A DNA stretch of 64,000 nucleotides from Hymenolepis diminuta (taxonomy: Eukaryota > Platyhelminthes > Cestoda > Cyclophyllidea > Hymenolepididae): positions 883,694 through 947,693 of the forward strand of contig CAADRB010000051.1 in NCBI GenBank assembly GCA_900708905.1, in the 5' to 3' direction. The notes beneath the pieces are model-generated. The model was not told the origin of the DNA and did not search any database. It saw only the letters and a program-made list of their open reading frames with translations. The translations under genes were made by a program, and so were the position numbers. Positions 13,423-25,090 of this stretch are shown here, in pieces (position 1 is the first letter of the stretch; each line of letters starts with the position of its first letter).

Positions 13423-13722
13423 ATGTTTGAGGACTTATCCAAGAAGATAAAAGTTCTTTCCTCAGAAATTGAGGTCAAAATGTCACCTGAGATTTCTGAC
13501 ACTTCCGAAACTACTGTTTCTCCAAATTCTTCCAAAAATTCTACTCAATCGCCGATTACATCAGTTTCTCCTAATGTACTTCCTGTTGCAACTCCTATTG
13601 AGGCAGCCAATGATGACATGAAGTTGCACTCATCAGCCAGAAATTTCTACAAAAGTGACGGGTCTCAAACACTGTATAAAATCTTCCATCCCCAAAGTCG
13701 TTCTAGCATGACTTGTCTCTGA
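13423..13722 (+). CDS. Candidate terminal exon, Ser/Thr-rich, unrecognised
   Basis: A strong acceptor (CAATTTTTACAG|A) comes just before ATG 13423. The open frame encodes about 99 residues: a short helical stretch (FEDLSKKIKVLSSEIEVKM), then a Ser/Thr/Pro-rich tail (SPEISDTSETTVSPNSS). It ends at TGA 13720-13722, and AATAAA signals follow near 13780 and 13807. That fits a last coding exon and polyadenylation site, but no upstream exon was identified. Composition could be fortuitous. Confidence 0.35.
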   Translation: MFEDLSKKIKVLSSEIEVKMSPEISDTSETTVSPNSSKNSTQSPITSVSPNVLPVATPIEAANDDMKLHSSARNFYKSDGSQTLYKIFHPQSRSSMTCL

Positions 13723-16700
13723 GCTTACTGGGCCCATGCAACAGTTGGTCCCGAAATCCTGCCTGCGTGGTCACTAGACAAATAAAATAGGCAACCGAAA
13801 GAGACAGAAATAAAGTTGCATGCTTTTGTCTACTCCAGAGCCTCTAAATCGTCCACCATTATCAAGTCCCCAAAATGCTTTGGTCAATTTAATCATATAC
13901 GAGTTAAACCCTTGCTCGTTCGGCACCGGTGAATGAGAAATCTAAGCAACTGGAGATAATCGGTCTTATTAAGCCTGTTTCTCACAAATAGAACAATGTC
14001 AAAAGTGGTTGCGCAAAGTGGAAGTGAGGTTTCCCTTCCTTATCACCAGGATCCTATATGCTCTCTAACTAACTTGGAGATCATTTGGTCTCGCAATGCT
14101 CTCAGTCTTGCTGGGCCTATCTGGGGAATACCCTATCCAATCACTTGCATTAAATAATAGTAATTCTGAGGATTCGGCAGCAGACATCAGTTGTACAAAG
14201 TTCTCGAAGATTAAACAAAAACAATAGACATTAGAAATGATAGAAAAATCGGATGGTTCAAAATAATTTCTCACACGGCAAGAATAGGTCGTACAGTCTT
14301 CGCTCAGAAGACTTTTCACTAAATAATTCAGCTAGAATCAAGAGAGGTTTTCCGAAAGTAAGATCGTCCTGGGATTCATATTAAACATTTCCTAACCCTC
14401 ATAACAATAGATTGGCCTTTCCTTCACCTGAGATATGAGCGAGATCGTTTCAGAAAGCATCCTTACATTTTTCCGAACAGGCTAACAAAAGTTAGATATG
14501 CTTCTGGATCATAATGAAACTCAATGATCTGCTAAACTAGGGATTTTGCAGGTGGTTGGGGAGAAGAGATGGCCAAGTTTTCATTACCCACATTCATGAT
14601 TTGTGAAAACTTTTACAGCAGCTTCCTGCTGTTTCTTCAGAATTATCTCAAATTCTTCAATATTCATGGTCATTTTCTGAGTAAATCTTCAAATTTTGGG
14701 TTCTTTTATACCTTTGAGTCACCATCTTTAATGATCTACGGTCCCAATATCCCAGTTCTAGACAGAGAAGAACACACAAGTCAGCTAAGTACAAACAGAA
14801 TCCAATTTCGACCTAGATATACAAACGAGGCAATAATATAAATTAAAGTTCGTGGGAAATATCGCAAACATAAATAGTAAAAATGTTATTTTCCCAAGGG
14901 TAGCTTTAAAATAAGATGTTGTTCACAATTTGGAATAACGTTTCCGTTTTGAGAGAATTAATACCGGAATGGAAGTTATGAGAATTTCTTATAGCTATTG
15001 GTTAAATTTATATAATGTGGTATATAAGCAAGTTATTGTCAAAGTTAGGCAAAATCATAAGTCCTAGTGTTTTGCATTACTAACTGATCCCTTATGCAAA
15101 TTAATAAGTCTTCGCTGCTCAGATTGTGTAATGGTGATTTTTTATTAGTTCTGTAACTGATGAACAACGTGAGGCAACTCCCACAGCGTTCCTTTCTATT
15201 CTGATTCACCTTTCTACTCCCATTCCCTCCTCTCTCCTATCCAATATACTCGTGACCCAACTCAACTCTCAGTCTTCTCGACTTTTGTACCCTGTTGACT
15301 CTTAGGATAATCACTAAGTTTGTAAGGGGATATTTCTAATCCCTGCTTGTTCGGACTCTTAGGGTAGTTTTGCTAATGAGATTTACAGTTGCTTTAGTCT
15401 CCCAGGAGATACTATACTCTGTAATCATGACGATTCTAACTTGTCTTCGCACCAAGAATAATAATCGCATATTATTTAATTTAGTATACATCAATAGGGA
15501 GAACTTCTCAATTAAAATTAACAGTTCACATTATTTAGATTTTGGCGGAGAAAATGAAGAATCACGATTACATTTATTAACTTTCAGGACGAGAAAAATA
15601 AACGGTGTCTTGAGGATTTAGTATCTTTTATTCCAGCCTCCGTTAAGCCAATATCGAAAATCGATAATCGATTTAACCCAGTTATCAATCCCCCTCAGTT
15701 TGTTATGCGTATGACTCATCCTTTGGAATGCATTTGGGTTTTATAGGCTTCTCTGCAAATGAGTCATGTAATCAGTTTATTAATCTGAAGGATGAAGAAT
15801 CATTTGACATTCCCACAGAATGAAAAGAATTTCTAAAGTATTTTGGGAGAACATTTGTCTTCTAAAAATAGGAATTTTGTCAAATTAATCCCTTCTTGAC
15901 GAAATGCAAATGGAGAGATACCTCCTTACTTGTAATTAACTTTACAAGAACACAACATTGATATACATACTTTCAATGTAATATGATGTGGAGATCGTGG
16001 TATTAACCGAATCACCAGATTGTCCGTTTCGTGCAGCTGCTAGTTAACCACAAATTTGCGATTGACGCCTTCTTTTATGAACGTTTAATATACTTACCAT
16101 TTACCCTGGATACCAACACTTGTCCGGTTGATGTTGATTGGCGTGGCATATATCAGAGCAAATCTTCTCTTTGTCTTTTGAGGAAAGTGACCTGAAGAGA
16201 CTGATAGAATTATGAGAGAATGCAGCAAATGATGCAGTCGAATTCAACGAGAATTTCGGAGGAAAACCAAATGAGTGCAGAAATCGGAACGGATGAACTG
16301 AGGATAAATTAAATGGAAAACAAGCATCAAATTGTCCTGCCTATTTGACTAATTGAAAGAGAAATTGGTTTCTAGAAATATGGTTAACAATACAATTCTT
16401 TGGAACAAAATGATAAGTGTATCAAAAAGGGAACATCAGAAGCGACCGATGATATAGGAGAATGTTGATAACAGCGAAATAAGTTCCAAAGGGTCCTGCT
16501 TATATGGATAATTCGATCAGAGTCTTTGGTTCTACAACTGATTTCTTAACTTTCTTATTTTGTCGTTTTTGGATAAATTAAAAACTCTATCGGAATAGTG
16601 AAATGGTAATAATGACAGAATGCTAGAAGTACGTGGTATACAGACTGAGGAGTACAGGAGAGATTGAATAGTTCAGACTTTCACATCAGAAGAAGAGACA

Positions 16701-17179
16701 GAGGAAAGGAAAGATTTGAAGCAAAACATAAAGGATTCATAGATGAGAGCTTCTGTTGCAGAGCTTAAAGACAATCAAACCGATATTTAAATTATATAGA
16801 AGAATCTGGGGATAGAGATAAAATATACCGATAAGTGTTTATAAAAGTGGAACGGACACGTATTGCCCTAGTCCAGCTACTAGTACAAAGAATTATGTAT
16901 CATACATATCATGTACATTTTGACATTTACTTTTGTGACAGAACTTCGAATTTCGAGTTTAAATTTCGAATAGGATGGTTTTGCTAACAGATACACTATA
17001 TAATAAAATCAGTTGGAATGTAATTTCTACATAAGTATGTGGAGTTCGCGTGCAGAGACCTCCTCAGCCAATCAGCAGTCAATATCCCTGCAGCTCAGCG
17101 TTGTTTGTATTTGAGGACCAAGCTCGTGGACAGCGACTCATAAGGAGCTCTCTTCACATGATAAAATTCTTACTATCTC
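13723..17179. other. Spacer with no supportable gene
   Basis: Only short frames (for example 14065-14319 minus, 14569-14841 plus, 15370-15621 plus) without domains, splice partners or repeat matches that I could see. Confidence 0.4.
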
Positions 17180-17310
17180 ATTTCTACTCAACACCTTTCC
17201 TGTTCTCCCTACTTTGGGAGCAGCCAAGCTAATTTCGGGAGCAAATTTATAATAGAGGACTCAGCTAGACGCTACCCGGACTGCTTAGGAGGATTTCCAA
17301 GATTTAGCAA
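17180..17310 (+). repeat. Dispersed repeat C, copy 1
   Basis: Resembles 24950-25090 in the same orientation. Shared landmarks are CTACTTTGG, a GCTAATTTCGGG/ACTAATTTTGGG block, AGAGGAC and GCTAGACGC/GCTGGAGGC, then a GGATTT/AAGAGATTT...TTTAG end. Confidence 0.5.
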
Positions 17311-18159
17311 AAAGGCTTATTGGTGTAGCATCCGCTACAGGTAGTTTGCTTTTCAATTACTACTATCAACACGCTGTTTACCACTAATTTTTCATATTTA
17401 CCTAAGAGAGGGCACAGAATTTCAATGAATTGAGAAAAATCGAGTTTATAAAATAGTCAGAGATGGAAAATACAGGGATTTTGCAATAATAGAAATCTCT
17501 TTAAAGTTGATGTGACAGTGAAAGTGCAGGGTGCAATATATTTCGGTCCAAATATTTTGTCCTTATGGTCATCACGCAACTGAATAATTGACAAATTATT
17601 CATCATTTTAGAATATTTTAAACATATAACTCCCTATTCCTTTTAGGAATGCGCATTCCGATGCCTAAAATGATCAAAGAAGAAATGTTATGGAACCTCT
17701 CTCATGAACGAATCGAATTCTGCTAATCCGGGTCAATTAATTTTATATTTGGTGAGAACCGATACTTATCACATCTGTGAACGACTTATTTAATGGTAAA
17801 TTAGTATGGTTCTAGATTCGTCAAATACATACCAGAAGGAGAACTTGTTGAATCCGACAAATAAATCGAACGGAAATATCCTAATTAAGTGAAATTTTTA
17901 CAAACAATAGTAAGCATAAGTGCCGGCATTAATTGGAAAACATTACGCTCTTGAGGTCAAATAGCGAGAAAATTGTGTTTCCATCTTATTTGTTTTCTCT
18001 AAAGTTGTCGTTTTTCATTCACCATATGTTTCATATTTTATTATTTTAAGTTCTACTGATTAATTTTGTGACTACATTTTCTTACTTTGATAGTGGCTTT
18101 TACATGTGTTTTGTTTTACTATATGCTTCAGTTCTCCTTTCTGGACTTCACGAAGGAGT

Positions 18160-18448
18160 AAAATTATTTCGACTGAACTTGATCAAAAAATATGTGCACG
18201 AAGTCTGCAATTCTATCGGTGAATTATTTAGTGATTCCCGCTATGCTCACTCGTCTGGAGTGAGTGAATTCCTTAAAAGTCTTCCTCCAGGTGCTTTAGG
18301 CGCAGATATTGGTTGTGTCAATAAAGAATACTAAGTTGCAGTAATATTTCGTCTTCTACCCTTTGATTCCAGATTGAATTCGCTCGAGTTGTTTAGACAG
18401 CGAGATTTCGATGCCGTTGCTGCCAATATTGTACGTCTACTTCACTAA
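18160..18448 (+). pseudogene. Decayed fragment of an ALKBH8/TRM9-type tRNA methyltransferase
   Basis: The frame reads KKYVHEVCNSIGELFSDSRY, then VSEFLKSLPPGALGADIGC. This is the start of the SAM-dependent methyltransferase domain of TRM9/ALKBH8 enzymes, which finish wobble-uridine modification of tRNA (family pattern YVHxVYxxIAxxFSxTRY...FLxxLPxGSLxADIGCGNGKYL). The SAM-binding GCGNGKYL is replaced by GCVNKEY followed by an in-frame TAA (18332-18334). The same frame then continues with family-like residues (LELFRQRDFDAVAANIVRL) to TAA at 18446-18448. Key residues and the rest of the domain are missing. Probably a dead duplicate; an intact copy should exist elsewhere. A divergent real exon is less likely because of the stop. 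Confidence 0.68.
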
Positions 18449-18591
18449 TCTAAGTTTCTAGACTTCTATACCAGTGCAGCCACATTGAAAGACTTATCGA
18501 CACTATAGCAAATCTTAGATGGAGTTGCCAAAAGTTGGTGGTCTTAGTTAGATTCAAGCATGGAGTAAGTACCAACGCTGAAAAAACTAAC

Positions 18592-18905
18592 CTGTTAGTT
18601 ATGTAAAGAAAGATTCTGAAGAGAATGTTCTTGATATCGGCATCTTTCTTGACAAAATGCTTGTCAAGAACTGACAGTAATAGAATGGTTGCTGAATGGT
18701 CCACTCTATCTAGAACCTGTGGGAAATGAAAATTTGAGGAAAAAAAGGAACATACTTGTGTACTAACCTGCAGCTGTTGGTTCTTGTATATAAAAATTGT
18801 ATTTAGGGATCTGTGGTGGCTGAAGTCAGCTCTCAAAATACCATTAGCTAATAAGGCTGAAGTAATATAATGACATGTCATGCATCCTTCACGTCTAGTT
18901 TGCTT
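18592..18905 (-). CDS. Two candidate exons of an unrecognised gene
   Basis: On the minus strand, exon a (18768-18905, 46 codons) ends KNQQLQ at a donor CAG|GTTAGT. A 51-nt intron with a T/C-rich end (TTTCCCACAG) leads to exon b (18592-18716, VLDRVDHSATILLLSVLDKH...), which ends in AG|GTTAGT. The junction is phase 0 on both sides and the joined frame stays open over about 87 residues. Exon b looks like a pair of amphipathic helices, as in alpha-solenoid proteins. I do not recognise the family, and the outer boundaries are uncertain. Confidence 0.42.
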
Positions 18906-19619
18906 CTGGTTCACCACCGCATGGTGATACAGGAATTAATAATATTAGTCCAGATCACATGACTAGATATAACTCTAGGATGCCCAGAGAATATCAATCT
19001 CCTGCATCTACCAAAAATCAATACACAGCAGGAGTAACACATCCCTGAGTTTAGAGAAGTTGTTGGCCTCATCGCTGTAGAAAGGCGTATAAAGATGGTA
19101 GATAGTGAAACTGTATTTAAGTAGAGTCTATTGGAATAAAAGTCTATTCATAAATCATCTCCAAATCTTTCTGTTTTTCTTTAGCAGACATAAAGCATTT
19201 TTCGCAATAACCTTCAGATTAGAGGTCCAAAATTAATACTGAAATAGTGTAAGTAGACACCTATAAATTATTCCAAAGGCAGTTCACAACATTTTATGCA
19301 TTTCAAATTTAGTAAAGAAAAAACTACTAATAGTTACAATTATGTAACTGCTATTATTGCATATGGTTACAGGTAAATTTATCAAATTGGTTAGATTGTA
19401 TACTTTCAACATTTACGAAATACGAAAACACTGCATGTTAAGTTTCGACTGAATATGGATGCTTCTGAAGGGACACCGTTTGTATATTTTAAAGCCACAC
19501 TTTTCAACCTTTAACTAAAAATATGATATTTCGGTTAGGGTTTCAGTTCAAGACACCAAATAGATATACACAAATAAAATTCATTTTCAAACACTCCTCT
19601 TAGATAAAGGGATAGAATC

Positions 19620-19765
19620 ATAGAGCCACGGGCGAGAAGCTTGAATACTGCCAGCCACTTTATTGGCGACTCTGCTCACTGAATGTACATCGGTGGATAT
19701 CTAACTCTTGATCCCCGACTTTACAAATGAGAACGTGAACCACTAAAGCACCAATATGATTTTTG
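19620..19765 (-). repeat. tRNA-derived SINE-like copy
   Basis: On the minus strand it begins like a tRNA 5' half (GGTGCTTTAGTGGTTCACG), followed about 30 nt later by GGGGATCAAGAG, resembling A- and B-box promoter parts of RNA polymerase III. It then aligns with the better preserved copy at 28020-28155. Confidence 0.5.
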
Positions 19766-19799
19766 AAGTGTTTTCTTAATGAAAAGGAAGGTCGCCAAC

Positions 19800-20275
19800 T
19801 TAAGAGTTACCAAATTGTAGGAATAAGAACCGGATCGTAGAAGCTAAGACTATAGCTAGAAGCTAGGAACAACAAACAGCAGTTTCAAAAAGTTGAACAC
19901 AGAGAGTTAAGAAGGCCAAAGTGCATTAATTAAACCACGATGAGGGAGAAAGGAGATGAGAAGGAAGTTCACCAACCGGTAGAAGATCAGCGTGTGTGTA
20001 TGTGTACTTGTGTGAGGGAAAATACAAGGACAATTCATGAGTCACTCGACAAGGACGCGCATGAGAGTATGAGTGCCAGGAAAGGGACAGTCACAGAAGA
20101 AAAAAAGAATTGATAAACTCGTCTTGACATAGCAGATAGGTGTTTGAGTCATGGAAACAAAAGGATATCACTGCGGCTTCATTGACGAAAATTCAAAGTG
20201 TTTTCACAGAGAATGCGATTGAAAAATAACTTAGGAAAAGCATAGGAAGTCATCCCTCAAACTCAGATCCGTATT
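19800..20275 (-). repeat. Dispersed repeat family A, copy 3
   Basis: Minus-oriented copy of the family at 5800-6262, 11578-12035 and 54500-55000. It contains the CACTGCGGCTTCATTGACG block, the CATGAGAGTATGAGTGCC block and a GTGTGTGTATGTG stretch also present in copy 4. It directly abuts the SINE-like copy at 19620-19765. Confidence 0.72.
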
Positions 20276-22434
20276 TACATAATGTATAATCTGTACAATT
20301 TCTACTGTCTGTTTTGTGATACTTGTAATATAGACTTACAGATATGACACTGACAATCGGTATATACATCGGTCTTAGTGAAATTGCCAAAATATAGAAA
20401 TTCTAAGCTCATCTTGTGAACTGAGAGAACTACATCATTGAGAAATACGTCATCATCATTTATTCAATGCTTAATAAATGAAAGAGTATGTGGTGGAACA
20501 GTTAGCCAGTTAAATCAATCAATGTTTGTTGATTAGTGTCTTCCTGAACCGAACTGAACTTACCTGAACTTACAAAATTGAGGTTCATTACGCTAAAATA
20601 GCGTTCCATAAATAAAATTTTCCCTAGACAGGAAAAATAGCCCAAAAGATTTAATTTCTTTTCATATGCTTGAAGTGCTACAACATTGTGTACACTGGAC
20701 GCCATGACAGTCAGAAACGAGAACCTGATAGTCATGGATAGTAGGTACGCATAGCGGTTAATTAGTTCTAACTATGAAAAGCAATTCTCGACTAAACAAA
20801 AGGCGTTTTGAAATGATTAAGCATGTGAAAAATTGATCCATCTTAGAAAGCATTTGGTGTCTCAGAATAGCAGCAGATATGGGAATGGGGTAGAATATAT
20901 TTTTCCCATGACAATTCATGGCCAAATATAAAATAAGTTAAAATGAAGGGAGCTTCATTTTAAGAGGGAGCAAAACTGAGCTAAGGACTCAAGTGAATAC
21001 TACTTTGTCTGGATTTCAGGAACGTCATCTCGATTGACTTGCAAAAATTAAGAACTTTTTCACACCCATCCCCTTTCACATAATTTTGGAATTATTTTCC
21101 TACTGGTCAAAAAAAGTCTACAAGGTGGCAATAATCTTTGGGTCTTTTGTCATAGATCTGCCTGTATTTTCTCATCTCCAAATCATTTTGAAAGAGTCGA
21201 CTCCACATATAATTTCTCGTTAACGTATACCTTTCGCTTGTGATTGATATTCAATAATAGAAGAAATATAATATTCTAAAGGATTCATCATCGAAATTTC
21301 ACCTTATTCCTCGCCAAAAACCTCTTTAGCGTCATCCTGTAAATGCTATAAGCAACTATTTATTCGTGCAGATTTATAGATACCCACGCTCGGTAGATGA
21401 AATTTCAATGTCTCAGTATCTCATCTCCCCTTTAAAACCTACACAGAGACTTCGTCTTCTCCAAATCCATATCTCATTTGTCACATGAGAAAACTGAAGG
21501 GAAAAAAATGTATAAATATCTTCGAGAGCAGTCGGTGGATCTGGACATCCCATGACACCATAAATATAGTTAAATAGATCAGGCTTGTTGCTTTCAACAA
21601 AATTCTTTCATATTCAATCAACTTCCTGAGACAAAATAAACAAAACAGGAGATAAGTCGATTGCTTCACAATAAAAAAATAATTGAACTAATTTGATTAA
21701 ATATGATATTTAAGACTGATTAGGCTTCTGAAATTTCGTGATATAGGTAAATGATTAAATACTATGATTGACTGTTGAGACCAGAACAATTTATTTCCAC
21801 TGAGAAACCCCATTTTGATAAAAAGTCTTATGTAAACAGTAATACCAAGTACCTGTTCTCATATTATCTCAAATTTGTTCATCAGCTGATTAAAACAACG
21901 CTTCTTTCCCTGCATATTTATCTAATACATCGTAATAAATATACCGACTAAAATTTTCAAAATAAATGTAAATAATGCTAATGAAATCAATATTATTTAT
22001 AATAAATGCATAATTATTTCAATCGCAAAATATTTAAATATAAAAGAGAGATTTAATTTTATAAACCTTTAAAAAATTCCTGAATCACATGAGTAGTATA
22101 TCTACAAGAGTATGAAAACAGGAATCATACAAAAAATTGAAATATTAAATGAATGCATTATATTTTGACCCATCGACATTTCTTTCGGATTACGTATCTA
22201 TATCTTTGAGTAATAATACAATGTGACCTGAGCCACATTAAGGAAATGAGTCACATTGTCACTCATGTTGCTGTAACAATTCGGAGGTGGTCGGGAGAGC
22301 CAACCCTATTTACTTATAAAAATATTAAGGTTACATATTGTTTAGGCTTATGACTTCACCAGCCGACCACCAGAATGGCTGCATTTTTAATCACCCAATT
22401 ATGTTCTACTTTTTTCATGAGTCCTTCCTTCCAG
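20276..22434. other. AT-rich spacer, no gene seen
   Basis: Short frames only (20502-20735 minus, 21481-21669 minus). A small inverted repeat, CAATGTGAC...GTCACATTG (22219-22258), is the only structured element noticed. Confidence 0.4.
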
Positions 22435-22530
22435 CCCAAATGGAGAGCCAACCAGCATTCGAAAATCTCCGCATACTATCCAGAAGCTTAAATGAGCTTT
22501 CAACGACACGCAAGCTATATGGGACTTCTG
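22435..22530 (+). CDS. Candidate single exon, unrecognised
   Basis: A 96-nt open stretch is flanked by a pyrimidine-rich acceptor (TCCTTCCTTCCAG) and a donor (CTG|GTATGT). It enters and leaves in phase 1 and encodes QMESQPAFENLRILSRSLNE and about ten more residues. No flanking exon was found. It could be an internal exon of an unseen gene or chance. Confidence 0.3.
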
Positions 22531-24110
22531 GTATGTTTGTGCTCTCTTCTCCCTCCCGCTACTTACCTCTTGTATTTCTTTATACTACTCCCCATTAAAC
22601 TTCCATAATAAACTCCAATTTTACTCAAACTACTTACTAAACATCTGATGATTTGATGTCGTGTGTCTATTTTTATGTTCACACCCGATTCGCCTATGTA
22701 GGTTTCTGTTTTTGAGGGTTAGCGGCTTGTTATCGTTCCGAAACGCCGGCCGTTAACTAGCATCTGCTATCTCCAGTACTCTTCAAGGGCCGCACGGAAG
22801 TTTAATGATCTGTAAGTCATCAAATTGTCTTTCTCTTTTCGGATGATTGTCGGAAATATCATTATTACGAAATCGATGAATTAATATATACAAAAATGGA
22901 ATTGCCAAAGGTGCTCTCATTCAATTTTTATACAATCCAATAGAAAGACACGTATTTAGCTCGTTTGTTATTCCTTTATGTTGATTATAAATTAATTCTA
23001 CTTATTGAATTCCATAAATTAATTTCCTCACTGGCTACTTTCCCATTCTAGTAATATAGAGGAGGGTATTATCTGATCGCTCTTGTATACAACTTCAGGT
23101 CACAGTCACTTTTCAATTTTACCTCTAATTTTCAGTTTTTGGAATCTAGAAGGCATTATGACTATACAATTTGTACATTTATGACTGTTGCCATAAATTA
23201 GGAGCTGACCACCACAATATTATATGTCAAACCGTTTACATTCAGTGCGATTTGTGAGACTTGTACAGTTGCTTAGAAGATTGTTACTTTCAATTAGAGT
23301 AAATTATTTACTAGTCAATTTGTCGATATTTTAAATTCGAATCCATCCTTCCGTGTAAGCAGCGACAGAAAAGCATACTTGGTGGGCTATTTGTAGTAAA
23401 AGAGAAGACATGTATGACTATATGACCGAAATTGGTCACTTAGTGAAATGAAGGAAGTGTGATTTAAATAAATCTCCATTAAGGAGCATCATATAGGCAG
23501 GACAAGTTGATTTGTAAGAGCATAAAGTCTATAAGATGTATGAAAGATGAAAGTATGGTCCGAGAAGCATAAGTAGGCCAAAGGATGAGTGGAATCGGCC
23601 ATCCTACCTTGATGACACACTCCTCTCCTCGGAAGGGAACATGAAGATGTGCATATGTCCTGGGCCTAGGCAATGGAAATACTGACTTCTCGTCTTTGGG
23701 TCATTCATTGCTCCATTCTGTTTGCTGGCGTTTATACTTACGTACTAGAGTGGACAGGGTCTCTGGCTTATACGTGTGCTTGGGGCTTACAGAGATTTAG
23801 AATAAAGTGTGATTCATTTGGCCATGTTTTTTATTTAAAAATTAAATATCTTTATTAAAAAAAACTAAGTAGAGATTAAATAAACAACTAAAATGAGCAA
23901 TTTTAGTATTGCTAAATGTTTACTTTGAATTATGCGCGCTAATGTTGGAATTAACAAAATATCAAGCTAATGGAACAGGAGTCCAAGTTACTGTATAACA
24001 AAACAGTTTATTGAATAGCATAATCAATAAAAATGAAATAACGGTACTGACAAGGTATGCTTTAAAGCATTAATGACACCTGAAATGGGGGTCAAAACAG
24101 TCGTACACAA
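22531..24110. other. Spacer, no supportable gene
   Basis: Overlapping short frames lie on both strands near 23479-23858. The plus frame has a faint transporter-like stretch (YTYVLEWTGSL) too short to assign. Nothing else recognised. Confidence 0.4.
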
Positions 24111-24111
24111 G

Positions 24112-24600
24112 TAGTCAGATAGGCAGGTAGGGATTATACACTCTAATAAGTGGTGAATAGGAACAGGAACCATTCACACAATGGGGTGAATTGACTGTAA
24201 ACCAATAGACAATCGCAAAGGAAATTACACATATGATTGGTATGTTAGAATTACACACATGACAACATGGATATGTTGCGATGAGGTCAATGAGTCGCTG
24301 GTTTAACTTTATGTGACATACCATGAAATCAGTACGGATATATAACACAAGAATGTACTGAAAATACGCGATCAGACAAGCATCAAGACAGGTTGGGATT
24401 ATACACCTTAATCAATGATGAATACGGAATTTAAACTACACACGGTAAACCTTGGGGTTGCTCGGGAAGAGGGACTGATAAGTATAGTAAAATTATGCAC
24501 ATGATTGATATAGTGGAATTACTCACATGATTTGTATGGTAGAATGACGTAACGATGTAGTGGAATTTCATGTATAGGAATACAATTTACAGAATAAGAA
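24112..24600 (+). repeat. Diverged two-copy tandem repeat, period about 275 bp
   Basis: 24115-24290 and 24390-24560 share ordered blocks: CAGGTAGGGATTATACAC / CAGGTTGGGATTATACAC, a TAATnAnTGRTGAATA block, then ATTACACAYATGATTGGTATG / ATTATGCACATGATTGATAT and a second AATTAC(A/T)CACATGA block. The copies are clearly diverged. Confidence 0.5.
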
Positions 24601-24949
24601 TATATAGCAATGGGATAAGTGAATCATTTTATTAACTTGACGAGAAGTTCGAGTCTCAAATTAAAAATAAATGTATTATAGATATTATTATTTTTTAATT
24701 GTCTATTTATTTATTAATCAAATTAGTACATATTATATTTTCGAATATAGGTATGTAGAGCTTTAAGGTTAGTGCAGTGTACAACTATGTTAATTCTGAC
24801 CAAAGGGATCTCACGTGCGCTGGAACATTCTGGAAAGTGTTGACATGCTACTGACCGCGTATCGAGCAAGTGAAGGCGTACATGCAAAATTCGTGCAGCG
24901 TATCGTTAATTGTACCCACAAATGCTAATCATTTTCAGTAAATTTTCTC

Positions 24950-25090
24950 CTCACCATACCCCTTGTGTTACCACTACTTTGGATGAAGCGCAACTAATTT
25001 TGGGGCAACTTCTACTAGAGGACACTGCTGGAGGCTTGTTGTGCTTGTCTGCATCTAGTTGGACTTTTAAGAGATTTGCTAAGCTTTAGT
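24950..25090 (+). repeat. Dispersed repeat C, copy 2
   Basis: Same-orientation counterpart of 17180-17310, with ACTACTTTGG, CTAATTTTGGGGCAAC, TAGAGGAC and GGAGGC in the same order. Confidence 0.5.

Noticed and set aside
22219..22258. Inverted repeat CAATGTGAC...GTCACATTG
   Set aside because: Nine-nt arms with a 22-nt loop are expected by chance in this amount of AT-rich DNA.
23673..23858. Faint resemblance to an MFSD5-type transporter helix (YTYVLEWTGSL)
   Set aside because: About fifteen hydrophobic residues with an offset alignment and no neighbouring helices; not enough to call a gene or pseudogene.
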